Positions 1-5,580 of a DNA stretch of 5,580 nt are shown in pieces. The number at the start of each line of letters is the position of its first letter. Within the stretch, counting starts at the first letter, position 1. This DNA comes from Marinosulfonomonas sp. (lineage in GTDB: Bacteria > Pseudomonadota > Alphaproteobacteria > Rhodobacterales > Rhodobacteraceae): the NCBI GenBank assembly GCA_015494385.1, contig WGBJ01000429.1, positions 1 through 5,580 on the forward strand. The letters are read 5' to 3'. The translations under genes and the position numbers were made by a program. The notes below the pieces were generated by a model, which was given only the letters and a program-made list of their open reading frames with translations, ran no database searches and was not told the DNA's origin.

Positions 1-571
1 GGCGTTTGGTGGTTAGGCTCTCTAGTTTCAGAGCAAGTGCAAAGCCTTCGTTCGGGATAAAGGGGAAGGGGTGCGCGGGGTCGATCGCCAGCGGGGACAG
101 GACGGGGAAAACCTGTGTCAGAAAAAAATCCTCGGCGAATTTCTTGTCTGCTTCACTTAATGTTTCGGCATCCAGCAGCAGGATGTTTTCGCCTTCCATC
201 AACAGACGCAATTCGTTCCAGACGCGCTGTTGTTCCTGCAACAATTCACGCGCATCCGCATTGATCAGCACCAGTTGTTGCGCAGGGCTTAACCCGTCGG
301 CAGCAGGCGTGGTGTTGCCTGCATCGGCCAGTTCCTGCAGGCCAGCCACGCGCACGGTGAAAAATTCGTCCAGATTGGTGGCCGAGATTGACAGGAACCG
401 CAGCCGCTCCAGCAATGGCACGCGGGGGTTCTCGGCCTCTTCCAGCACACGCCAGTTGAACGCCAGCCACGACAATTCGCGGTTAAAGAACCGTTTGGGT
501 CCGTCCCATTCGTCAGCGGGCAGGGTTTTGGCGGCGTCAAAGGGCGATTTCAGGAAATCTGCGTGGGTCAT
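1..571 (-). CDS. ppk: Polyphosphate kinase 1, N-terminal part (cut by window edge)
   Basis: PPK1 reversibly transfers the terminal phosphate of ATP onto inorganic polyphosphate. Only the first 190 residues, of about 700 usual for the family, lie in the window, and the frame is open from the ATG at 571 to the left edge. Visible family signatures are FFNRELSWLAFNWRVLEEA (residues 28-46), PLLERLRFLSISATNLDEFF (52-71) followed by VRVAGLQ, and FPVLSPLAIDPAHPFPFIPN (155-174). These make up the N-terminal domain and the start of the head domain. N39 lies where the E. coli enzyme has the Asn that contacts adenine. The catalytic histidines are beyond the edge. The ATG has no clear Shine-Dalgarno sequence, but the next signatures begin within 28 residues and no better start is seen. 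The gene follows hdaA by 48 bases on the same strand, so co-transcription is likely. Family assignment is firm; activity cannot be judged from the fragment. Confidence 0.93.
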   Translation of the reverse strand, partial: MTHADFLKSPFDAAKTLPADEWDGPKRFFNRELSWLAFNWRVLEEAENPRVPLLERLRFLSISATNLDEFFTVRVAGLQELADAGNTTPAADGLSPAQQLVLINADARELLQEQQRVWNELRLLMEGENILLLDAETLSEADKKFAEDFFLTQVFPVLSPLAIDPAHPFPFIPNEGFALALKLESLTTKR

Positions 572-572
572 A

Positions 573-611
573 TCTGGGCCAGAATGTAAGGGAGTATACT
601 GGCCCCAGTAT
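573..611. repeat. Two dyad-symmetric elements in the hdaA-ppk gap
   Basis: The 48-base gap before ppk contains two palindromic sequences. One is TCTGG-G-CCAGA at 573-583, ending 2 bases upstream of the ppk ATG. The other is ATACTGG-CC-CCAGTAT at 596-611, a perfect 7+7 dyad around a 2-base centre. They share the CTGG/CCAG core. The outer parts can also pair with each other (574-582 with 599-608, one bulged base), so two different folds are possible in the ppk leader RNA. They could be protein-binding sites or an RNA structure controlling ppk translation; both readings are inference. No U-run follows either arm, so a simple terminator is unlikely. Confidence 0.45.
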
Positions 612-619
612 GGCGCATT

Positions 620-1291
620 TCAGGGGGAATTGTCCAGCACCGTTGCCGCCAGTTTGCGGGTGATGGGTTTGCCCCTGCTAAGGGCGGCCTTGTCCAGCGT
701 GGCCACCAGTTGACCGGCGGCATCAAATGATCGATCCATGCGTTTCAGCAGATAGGCGATCAGGTCGGGTTGCACCGTGATCTGGCGATCGGCAAACAGT
801 TTCACCAGCACCGCCGCCAACAAAGCGTCATCGGGGGCGGGCAGGGTGGTGATGGTGGTCGCCGTCATGCGGCTTTGCAGATCGGGCAGGGTCAGGCCCC
901 AGTGGTTCGGCGCGATGTCGGCGGTCAGCAGCAGCGGGGTGCCGTGGGCCTGTGCCAGATTGTGCAGATGGAACAGCGCCTCCTGGGCGGGCATATTGGT
1001 GGCGATATTGCGGATGTCCTCGATGGCAATCGGGGCATCAATCAGCGCGGGGATGTCGGCATCGGGCAATTCACGCGCGGGCAGCACGGTTGCGCCGGTG
1101 TCTGTCGCCCAGACCTGCACCAGATGGGTTTTGCCAGCGCCCTTGGGGCCGATCAGCGCCAGTTTGTGGTTTGGCCACGCGGGCCAGTTTTCCAGCATCT
1201 GCACCGCCAGCGCATTGATCGGCGAGACAAAGAAATCGTCACGCCCCAGCGCCGTTTTGACGGGCAGGTCGAATGTCATCTGTTCGGCCAT
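620..1291 (-). CDS. hdaA: HdaA, DnaA-related regulatory AAA+ ATPase
   Basis: This 223-residue protein has the AAA+ core of DnaA without its N-terminal domains and without the DNA-binding domain IV, as in Hda. Hda-type proteins bind the replication sliding clamp and stimulate ATP hydrolysis by DnaA, which limits re-initiation. Motifs in order: a clamp-binding-like QMTFDLP at residues 4-10; Walker A GPKGAGKT at 48-55; a Walker B-like IAIEDI at 88-93; sensor 1 LLLTAD at 120-125; a box VII-like PDLQSRMTA at 136-144 with arginine-finger candidate R141; and a sensor 2 region MDRSFDAAGQL at 185-195 with R187. Walker B has Glu-Asp rather than the Asp-Asp of DnaA. The start at 1291 is chosen because it keeps the clamp motif at the extreme N terminus. 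The stop of the upstream permease lies 3 bases before the ATG, and only a weak GAAGAA sequence could serve as ribosome binding site, so coupled translation is likely. The family is clear; the exact role is inferred from Caulobacter and E. coli relatives. Confidence 0.9.
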   Translation of the reverse strand: MAEQMTFDLPVKTALGRDDFFVSPINALAVQMLENWPAWPNHKLALIGPKGAGKTHLVQVWATDTGATVLPARELPDADIPALIDAPIAIEDIRNIATNMPAQEALFHLHNLAQAHGTPLLLTADIAPNHWGLTLPDLQSRMTATTITTLPAPDDALLAAVLVKLFADRQITVQPDLIAYLLKRMDRSFDAAGQLVATLDKAALSRGKPITRKLAATVLDNSP

Positions 1292-1294
1292 GGA

Positions 1295-2401
1295 TCAGGT
1301 TTCTTCGGTTTCTGGCAGATCACCGGTTTCCGGCTCGGCTTTGGTTTGCCCCGCAAGCCCCTGATACAGCCGCCCCTGTTTATACTGCTCGATGGCAAAG
1401 CGGATGATCACGCCGATGCTGGCCGCCACCGGCACAGCCACCAGCATCCCGACAAAGCCGAACAGATTGCCGAACACCGACAATGCGAACATCAGCCAGA
1501 CAGGGTGCAGGCCCACGCTGTTGCCCACCAGTTTCGGGGTGATCACGTTGCCTTCCAGCGCCTGGCCCAGCACGAACACACCGGCCACCAGCCCCAGCGA
1601 TACCCAGTCGCCCCAGAACTGGAACAGGCCCAGCCCGATGGCCAGCGCCCCGCCAACCAGCGCGCCGACATAGGGAATAAAGGTGATCAGACCGGCAAAA
1701 GCCCCCACCAGAAGTCCGAATTGCAACCCCACCAGCATCAGCCCGATGGCGTAATAGGCCCCCATGGTCAGGCAAACGGTGCCCTGGCCGCGAATGAAAG
1801 AGGCCAGCGTTTTGTCGATATCGCGGGCCAGCCGCCGGATCACCGGCGCATGGTCGCGTGGCAAAAGTGCGTCGATCTTGGCGACCATCCGGTCCCAGTC
1901 CAGCAGCATGTAAAACGCCACCACGGGCACGATCACCATCAGCACGATGATGTTGATCAGGCTCATCGCCGAGGACAAAACCCCGTTGACCAGTTGAACC
2001 CCTTTGTCCTGAATGGCCACGCCCAGCCCTTCCAGCGAATGGCGCAGGGTGGAATTGGCATCCATCAGGGACGGGAAGCGTTCGGTCAGAAAATTCTTTA
2101 GTTTGCTGAAAATTTCGGGGGCGGAATTGATCAGCGCGATGGTTTGTTCCACCAGCGTCGGGACGATCAGCAGGGCCATCAGGGTGAATATGATTAACCC
2201 GAAAAAGGTGATCACCACAGTGGCCCAGACCCGCGAAAGCCCTATCTTTTCCAGCCGGTCTGCAACGGGATCAAGGAAATAGGCAATCGCCCCGCCCAGC
2301 ACGAAGGGCAGGATCACATCGCCCAGATACCACAGCACAACCAGAAACACCGCTGTGGCGATGCTCCAGTATTTTGTTTGTTCGCGTGCGGGCAGCGCCA
2401 T
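1295..2401 (-). CDS. AI-2E family (PerM-like) membrane transporter
   Basis: A 368-residue inner-membrane protein of the AI-2E transporter family (PF01594), of typical family length. Hydrophobic segments are seen at about residues 13-45 (two helices), 58-82, 145-167, 205-225, 227-256, 265-283 and 300-335. A mostly polar stretch at about 90-140 lies between helices 3 and 4. Family hallmarks are GAFAGLITFIPYVGALVGG (233-251), ALEGNVITPKLVGNSVGLHP (281-300) and GNLFGFVGMLVAVPVAA (311-327). The last 20 residues form an acidic tail rich in Glu, Pro and Thr. A good Shine-Dalgarno sequence, AGGGA at 2412-2408, sits 6 bases before the ATG and supports this start. It is the first gene of the leftward cluster and overlaps the probable translation-initiation zone of hdaA. 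Members have been linked to export of autoinducer-2 or to sodium/proton exchange, but the substrate cannot be read from sequence. The link to hdaA is by position only. Confidence 0.92.
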   Translation of the reverse strand: MALPAREQTKYWSIATAVFLVVLWYLGDVILPFVLGGAIAYFLDPVADRLEKIGLSRVWATVVITFFGLIIFTLMALLIVPTLVEQTIALINSAPEIFSKLKNFLTERFPSLMDANSTLRHSLEGLGVAIQDKGVQLVNGVLSSAMSLINIIVLMVIVPVVAFYMLLDWDRMVAKIDALLPRDHAPVIRRLARDIDKTLASFIRGQGTVCLTMGAYYAIGLMLVGLQFGLLVGAFAGLITFIPYVGALVGGALAIGLGLFQFWGDWVSLGLVAGVFVLGQALEGNVITPKLVGNSVGLHPVWLMFALSVFGNLFGFVGMLVAVPVAASIGVIIRFAIEQYKQGRLYQGLAGQTKAEPETGDLPETEET

Positions 2402-2452
2402 GAAATATCCCTAACAATCCGGTTTCCTAACACATCGCCCATGCGGGCGCAG

Positions 2453-2472
2453 GTTTCAAGGGGCGTTGAAAC
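2453..2472. repeat. 7-base inverted repeat GTTTCAA-N6-TTGAAAC
   Basis: A perfect inverted repeat sits near the middle of the divergent intergenic region: GTTTCAA at 2453-2459, spacer GGGGCG, TTGAAAC at 2466-2472. Each arm contains TTGAAA reading outward, so the element could be a dimeric regulator's operator or two outward-facing -35 hexamers. The sequence shows the symmetry; the function is inference. Confidence 0.5.
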
Positions 2473-2533
2473 GGCTCTTGTCTGTTGCGCGCACCTATCC
2501 TAAACCCCTTGGCAACCCGAATTCCCATGTCCA

Positions 2534-2540
2534 AAGGTGA
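2534..2540 (+). promoter_or_regulatory. Ribosome binding site deciding the proS start
   Basis: The sequence AAGGTGA ends 4 bases before the ATG at 2545, with the AGG core 7 bases away. Neither the in-frame ATG at 2527 nor the TTG at 2485 has a comparable site, so translation most likely begins at 2545. Confidence 0.7.
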
Positions 2541-2544
2541 CCAA

Positions 2545-3882
2545 ATGCGACTGTCGCGCTATTTTCTGCCCGTTCTGAAAGAAACCCCTGCCGAGGCGCA
2601 GATCGTTTCCCACCGCTATATGCTGCGCGCCGGTATGATCAAACAGGCCAGCGCCGGGATCTATTCCTGGCTGCCGCTGGGGTTCAAGGTGCTGAAAAAG
2701 ATCGAGAACATCGTGCACGAGGAACAGCAACGCGCGGGCCACATCCCGATGCTGATGCCCACCCTGCAATCGGCCGACCTGTGGCGCGAAAGCGGGCGTT
2801 ATGACGGCTATGGCGAAGAAATGCTGCGCATGAAGGACCGGCACGGGCGCGATTTGCTGTATAGCCCCACCGCCGAGGAAATGTTCACCGATGTGTTCCG
2901 CTCTTATGTCAAAAGCTACAAAGACCTGCCGCTGACCCTGTACCAGATCCAGTGGAAATTCCGCGACGAAATCCGCCCCCGTTTCGGCGTGATGCGTGGC
3001 CGCGAGTTTTTCATGAAGGACGGCTACAACTTTGATCTGAGCAAAGAGGACGCACTGCACGCCTATAACCGCCACTTGGTCAGCTATCTACGCACCTATG
3101 AGCGCATGGGCCTGCAAGCGATCCCGATGCGCGCTGATTCCGGCCCGATTGGTGGCGACTATACCCATGAATTCCTTGTGCTGGCCGAAACCGGTGAAAG
3201 CGAAGTGTTCTATGACAGCAAAGTCACCGATATTTCGCTGGGCAAACGCGACATCGATTTTGACGATGTGGCGCAATGTCAGGCGGTGATGGACGAATTC
3301 ACTTCGCTATATGCCCGCACCGACGAAACCCACGATGAAGCGGAATTCAACGAGGTGCCCGAGGACCGCCGCCGCGTCGCCCGTGGCATCGAGGTTGGGC
3401 AGATCTTCTATTTCGGCACCACCTATTCCGAAAAGATGGGCGCAACCGTGGTCAACGATCAGGGCGAACATGTGCCGGTGCATATGGGCAGCCACGGCAT
3501 CGGCGTATCCCGCCTGCTGGGCGCGATCATCGAGGCATCGCACGATGACAAGGGCATCATCTGGCCCGAAGGTGTGACACCGTTCCACTGCGGCATCATC
3601 AACCTGCGCCAAGGCGACGAGGCCGCAGATGCGGCGTGCGAAAGCCTCTATTCCGCGCTGACGGCGGCGGGGCTTGAGCCGCTTTATGATGACCGGAATG
3701 AGCGGGCAGGCGGCAAATTTGCAACGATGGATCTGATCGGCCTGCCGTGGCGCATCACTGTTGGCCCGCGCGGTTTGAAAAACGGCGTGGTCGAACTGAC
3801 CAGCCGCAAAACCGGCGAAAGCGTGGAAATGCCGCCGGAACAGGCCGTCGCTAAAGTGGTCGAGATTTACGCCAACCTGTAG
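2545..3882 (+). CDS. proS: Prolyl-tRNA synthetase, short alphaproteobacterial type
   Basis: This class II aminoacyl-tRNA synthetase of 445 residues activates proline with ATP and attaches it to tRNA-Pro in the cytoplasm. The N terminus [19 protein letters not shown] fits the family when the ATG at 2545 is used. Motif 1 covers about residues 60-75 and ends at P72. The SPTAEE loop is at 107-112, motif 2 at 138-163 (FRDEIRPRF, then [12 protein letters not shown]), GGDYTHEF at 203-210, and motif 3 [14 protein letters not shown] at 315-328. The anticodon-binding domain runs from about 345 to 445, with [12 protein letters not shown] at 381-392. Length matches the roughly 440-residue bacterial type 2 enzymes. 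Between motifs 2 and 3 there is only a short insertion (about 222-275) instead of the roughly 180-residue editing domain of E. coli ProRS. It is the first gene of the rightward cluster and is followed at once by a GC-rich hairpin. Confidence 0.97.
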   Translation: MRLSRYFLPVLKETPAEAQIVSHRYMLRAGMIKQASAGIYSWLPLGFKVLKKIENIVHEEQQRAGHIPMLMPTLQSADLWRESGRYDGYGEEMLRMKDRHGRDLLYSPTAEEMFTDVFRSYVKSYKDLPLTLYQIQWKFRDEIRPRFGVMRGREFFMKDGYNFDLSKEDALHAYNRHLVSYLRTYERMGLQAIPMRADSGPIGGDYTHEFLVLAETGESEVFYDSKVTDISLGKRDIDFDDVAQCQAVMDEFTSLYARTDETHDEAEFNEVPEDRRRVARGIEVGQIFYFGTTYSEKMGATVVNDQGEHVPVHMGSHGIGVSRLLGAIIEASHDDKGIIWPEGVTPFHCGIINLRQGDEAADAACESLYSALTAAGLEPLYDDRNERAGGKFATMDLIGLPWRITVGPRGLKNGVVELTSRKTGESVEMPPEQAVAKVVEIYANL

Positions 3883-3900
3883 GGCGGGGTTCACCCCGCC
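3883..3900 (+). terminator. GC-rich hairpin directly after proS
   Basis: GGCGGGG (3883-3889), loop TTCA, CCCCGCC (3894-3900) forms a perfect 7-base-pair stem beginning at the first base after the proS stop codon. No T-run follows (the next bases are ATTACCCC), so it is not a classical intrinsic terminator. It may terminate weakly or protect the 3' end of the mRNA. The sequence ACCCCGCCAT of the right arm is repeated directly at 3904-3913, giving a second possible partner for the left arm. Confidence 0.5.
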
Positions 3901-3934
3901 ATTACCCCGCCATCGCTCCGGAAATGGCAGGTGC

Positions 3935-3963
3935 TTTTCGCCCCCGCTATTTCCTGCTATACT
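3935..3963 (+). promoter_or_regulatory. Candidate promoter for the DUF2937 gene
   Basis: TATACT at 3958-3963 is a 5-of-6 match to the TATAAT -10 box. The hexamer 17 bases upstream, TTTTCG at 3935-3940, is a poor -35 match. A start site would be expected around 3969-3972, giving a leader of about 25 bases before the ATG at 3997. The -10 is convincing by sequence; activity is inferred. Confidence 0.45.
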
Positions 3964-3991
3964 GCCTGCAAAACAAAAAAACAGCAGGCAG
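3962..3991 (+). repeat. Inverted repeat covering the DUF2937 ribosome binding site
   Basis: CTGCCTGC at 3962-3969 is exactly complementary to GCAGGCAG at 3984-3991, with a 14-base A-rich loop between them. The right arm contains the AGG-like ribosome binding sequence (AGGCAGG, 3986-3992), which is 4-8 bases before the ATG at 3997. The left arm overlaps the putative -10 box. In RNA the stem would hide the ribosome binding site, but only in transcripts that begin upstream of 3962. Confidence 0.6.
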
Positions 3992-3996
3992 GCAAA

Positions 3997-4503
3997 ATGA
4001 TACGAACGCTGACCATGGCGGGCGGCATCGCAGGCGCGGTGGCGCTGTCGCAATTTCCCGAATTCTCGCAGCAATATATGCAGCGCATGTCCGGTGCCGT
4101 GGATGAATTGCGCGGCGTGGTGGTGGCCTTTGATCTGACCGCCACGGCCAGCGGTCTGACCCGGCAAGAGGCGTTGAACCGGATGCAGGGCGACGATTTT
4201 CAGGAGGGGTTGCGCGATACGATCGAAACCTCGATCCACCGATACGAGCGCCTGTCCACCAACCTGACCGCCTTGCGCAGCGCAACACCATTGGAACGGC
4301 TGGTGCAGTTCTACCGCTTCTCGGATACCGATCTGGCACAGCGCACATGGGAGGATTACAAGCCCGCCGTGCCTGTTACGACAGACGGGTTTATCACCGC
4401 CGGTATTGGCTTTCTGGCCGGATGGCTGGGGCTTGGGATGTTGTTCGGGGGCTTGCGGCGGATGTTTCGACGGACAGCGGGATATGCGCTGCCCCGGACT
4501 TGA
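3997..4503 (+). CDS. DUF2937 family small membrane protein
   Basis: A 168-residue protein recognised as DUF2937 by the N terminus AGGIAGAVALSQFPEFSQQY (residues 8-27) and the motif DYKPAVPVTTDGF (120-132); the function of the family is unknown. It has a short hydrophobic N-terminal segment (about 5-19), a polar, probably helical middle (about 25-120), and a clear transmembrane helix at about 132-152 (FITAGIGFLAGWLGLGMLF). The basic stretch after it (RRMFRRT, 154-160) suggests that the C terminus stays in the cytoplasm with the middle region in the periplasm; this topology is inference. The start at 3997 is chosen because the family pattern begins there, although the frame is open further upstream to 3931. 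The last four residues (LPRT) and the stop codon are encoded by a REP-like repeat. It lies between proS and a lipoprotein-release permease gene, which may hint at an envelope role but proves nothing. Confidence 0.85.
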   Translation: MIRTLTMAGGIAGAVALSQFPEFSQQYMQRMSGAVDELRGVVVAFDLTATASGLTRQEALNRMQGDDFQEGLRDTIETSIHRYERLSTNLTALRSATPLERLVQFYRFSDTDLAQRTWEDYKPAVPVTTDGFITAGIGFLAGWLGLGMLFGGLRRMFRRTAGYALPRT

Positions 4504-4556
4504 TCCGGGGCCTGTTGCCAACAAAACAGAAGGCCCCGGATCAGGTCCGGGGCAGC
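4488..4556. repeat. REP-like double palindrome (26-base inverted repeat)
   Basis: Arms 4488-4513 and 4531-4556 are complementary over 26 bases, with one position (4500/4544) that pairs as U-G in plus-strand RNA; the loop is 17 bases (4514-4530). Each arm is itself a palindrome: stems GCCCCGGA/TCCGGGGC around CTTGA at 4491-4511, and the same stems around TCAGG at 4533-4553. This resembles the dispersed palindromic repeats with a CCGGA-CTTGA-TCCGG core known from alphaproteobacterial genomes. Translated in other frames it gives the DLIRG, DPG and DQVRG peptides typical of such repeats. The element overlaps the 3' end of the DUF2937 gene. It may act as a transcript end or stabilising structure; AAAA follows rather than a T-run. 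Confidence 0.8.
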
Positions 4557-4603
4557 AAAATCCGGTGCCGGTCGCAGATGGCCTTGCGTTGCCGCTTTCC
4601 CCC

Positions 4604-4632
4604 TTGACCATCCGCGCGCATCCCCCCAGACT
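4604..4632 (+). promoter_or_regulatory. Candidate promoter for the LolC-type gene
   Basis: TTGACC at 4604-4609 (5 of 6 to TTGACA), then 17 bases, then CAGACT at 4627-4632 (3 of 6 to TATAAT). It lies in the 165-base gap downstream of the REP-like repeat and about 37 bases before the chosen start at 4669. The -35 is good and the -10 poor, so this is tentative. Nothing else recognisable is seen between 4557 and 4668. Confidence 0.35.
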
Positions 4633-4668
4633 CCGCGCCAAAGCAACTTAAAAAAGCGAGCAGAGACC

Positions 4669-5580
4669 TTGGCCGGACAAACCGCCCCTTTTTCAAAATT
4701 CGAATGGATGATCGCCTGGCGCTACCTGCGCGCCAAACGCGCCGAAGGCGGTGTCAGTATCATGACATGGATTTCCCTGATCGGCATCACGCTGGCCGTG
4801 GCCGCATTGATCATCACATTGGCCGTGCGGGCCGGTTTTCGGGCCGAATTCGTCGATACCATTCTGGGCGCCAATGCCCATGTGACGGTGTACAACTCGA
4901 TCGCGGTGGATGACAGCGGCCACACCAGCCGTGTGATGGAGGATTACAAGGAAAAGGCCGAGCGCATCCGCCAAATCCCCGGCGTCACCCGCGTTGCCCC
5001 GCTGATCAAGGGGCAGGTGATGGCGAACAACCGGCAATATAATACCGGCGCGCAAGTGTTCGGCATCAGCCGTGAGGATCTGAAGGGAATACCGCGGATT
5101 GCCACTGGCGAAGACCAGATTGGTGACATCGAACAATTCGATGGCGAAACTGTCGCCATCGGCAAGGGGATCGCCAACACGCTGGGCCTTGGAGTGGGTG
5201 ACAAGATCAAGCTGATTTCCCCCAACGGCACAATAACCCCCTTTGGCCGCAGCCCCCGCGTAAAGGTTTACGAGGTGGTCTATATCTTCTCGGTTGGCCG
5301 TTACGACATCGACGGCGTCCGCATATACATGCCATTCAGAGAAGCTCAGAGTTTCTTTAACCGCGAAGGAGATGCTTCCAACCCTGACGGGGTTGTAGAC
5401 GAATTGGAAGTGATGGTTGCGGAGCCTGAAAAGGTGGACGACATGGCGCTGGACCTGCTGCGCGCGGGCGGGGACCGCACGGTGCTGTGGACGTGGCGCG
5501 ATGCCTCTGGCGCCTTCCTGCGGGCGCTGACGGTCGAGGACAACGTGATGTTCGTGCTGATGTCGGTGCTGGTGCTGATC
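4669..5580 (+). CDS. lolC: Lipoprotein-releasing ABC transporter permease, LolC/LolE type (3' end cut)
   Basis: This protein is the membrane part of the Lol complex, which uses ATP hydrolysis by LolD to extract mature lipoproteins from the inner membrane. The first 304 residues of a usual length near 410-430 are present, open to the right edge. Residues 11-30 (FEWMIAWRYLRAKRAEGGVS) form the conserved cytoplasmic N terminus. The first transmembrane helix is at about 33-54, followed by AGFRAEF (55-61). A periplasmic MacB-like domain covers about 60-285, including ANAHVTVY (68-75) and VAIGKGIANTLGLGVGDKI (162-180). The second membrane segment begins at about 292. The start is uncertain. TTG at 4669 is preferred because it retains the FEWMIAWRYLR block and has GAG-containing sequences just upstream; ATG at 4708 would cut into that block and has no ribosome binding site. 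LolC and LolE cannot be separated from this fragment. LolD would be expected next, outside the window. Confidence 0.9.
   Translation, partial: MAGQTAPFSKFEWMIAWRYLRAKRAEGGVSIMTWISLIGITLAVAALIITLAVRAGFRAEFVDTILGANAHVTVYNSIAVDDSGHTSRVMEDYKEKAERIRQIPGVTRVAPLIKGQVMANNRQYNTGAQVFGISREDLKGIPRIATGEDQIGDIEQFDGETVAIGKGIANTLGLGVGDKIKLISPNGTITPFGRSPRVKVYEVVYIFSVGRYDIDGVRIYMPFREAQSFFNREGDASNPDGVVDELEVMVAEPEKVDDMALDLLRAGGDRTVLWTWRDASGAFLRALTVEDNVMFVLMSVLVLI

Larger units (their letters stand above)
2402..2544. promoter_or_regulatory. Divergent promoter region between the permease gene and proS
   Basis: This 143-base region must drive transcription in both directions. On the minus strand a TTGAAA hexamer (2459-2454) resembles a -35 box, but no convincing -10 follows at 16-18 bases. 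On the plus strand TTGTCT (2478-2483), 17 bases, then TAAACC (2501-2506) is a weak promoter match. A small GC hairpin, CGCCC-ATGC-GGGCG, occupies 2436-2449. No gene is seen here. In-frame upstream starts for proS (TTG 2485, ATG 2527) lack ribosome binding sites. That promoters exist here follows from gene orientation; their exact position is uncertain. Confidence 0.4.

Noticed and set aside
246..540. Short minus-strand frames overlapping ppk, considered as a sign of a ppk frameshift
   Set aside because: Codon-by-codon reading of ppk from 571 to 2 stays in one frame with continuous family similarity, so there is no frameshift.
6..713. Plus-strand open frame of 235 codons opposite ppk and the end of hdaA
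   Set aside because: It is a Ser/Arg-rich translation without domains, antisense to a clear PPK1 sequence in an intact frame.
770..2101. Plus-strand open frame of 443 codons opposite hdaA and the permease gene
   Set aside because: Its translation is rich in His, Gln, Gly and Asp with no recognisable domain, and it is antisense to two well-supported genes. Long stop-free antisense frames are expected in GC-rich coding DNA.
2485..2544. N-terminal extension of ProS from TTG 2485 or ATG 2527
   Set aside because: There is no ribosome binding site at either codon, the extension does not resemble the family N terminus, and AAGGTGA supports the ATG at 2545.
4488..4556. The inverted repeat as insertion-sequence ends or a classical intrinsic terminator
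   Set aside because: There is no transposase and only 17 bases between the arms, which excludes an insertion sequence. No T-run follows on the plus strand, so a classical terminator is not supported.
3307..4641. Minus-strand open frame of 444 codons opposite the end of proS and the DUF2937 gene
   Set aside because: It crosses two genes, their intergenic hairpins and the REP-like repeat. Its sequence is low-complexity and includes repeat-derived PGPDPGP-type peptides, so it is a shadow frame.
4356..4651. Small open frames on both strands around the large inverted repeat
   Set aside because: They contain the DLIRG, DQVRG and GLDPG peptides that arise from translating alphaproteobacterial palindromic repeats, and they have no other coding signs.

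Overview
The window looks like ordinary housekeeping chromosome from an alphaproteobacterium, most probably a roseobacter-type member of the Rhodobacterales. The grounds are moderate-to-high GC coding DNA, the short alphaproteobacterial type of prolyl-tRNA synthetase, an HdaA-type DnaA relative, a DUF2937 protein, and the gene orders permease-hdaA-ppk and proS-DUF2937-lolC. This placement is from recognition only; no search was run.

Layout. Bases 1-2401 carry three genes on the minus strand, transcribed right to left: an AI-2E family permease (2401-1295), hdaA (1291-620) and the first 190 codons of polyphosphate kinase ppk (571 to the left edge). The permease and hdaA are 3 bases apart and probably translationally coupled. 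A 48-base gap holding two dyad-symmetric sequences separates hdaA from ppk. Bases 2402-2544 form a divergent promoter region with a 7-base inverted repeat at its centre. Bases 2545-5580 carry three plus-strand genes: proS (2545-3882), a small membrane protein of the DUF2937 family (3997-4503), and the first 304 codons of a LolC/LolE-type permease (4669 to the right edge). There is no stretch over 300 bases without a gene.

Non-coding structure is the most interesting part. A GC-rich hairpin starts directly after the proS stop. A hairpin that would cover the DUF2937 ribosome binding site overlaps its putative -10 box. A 26-base-arm inverted repeat, made of two REP-like palindromes, overlaps the 3' end of the DUF2937 gene and supplies its stop codon.

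How the genes relate. HdaA is expected to promote inactivation of the replication initiator DnaA after replication starts. PPK makes polyphosphate, a store and stress polymer. ProS charges tRNA-Pro. LolC belongs to the complex that releases lipoproteins from the inner membrane. The permease and the DUF2937 protein have no firmly known substrate or role. I see no mobile-element gene, CRISPR array, tRNA, rRNA or defence system, and no convincing previously undescribed multi-gene system.
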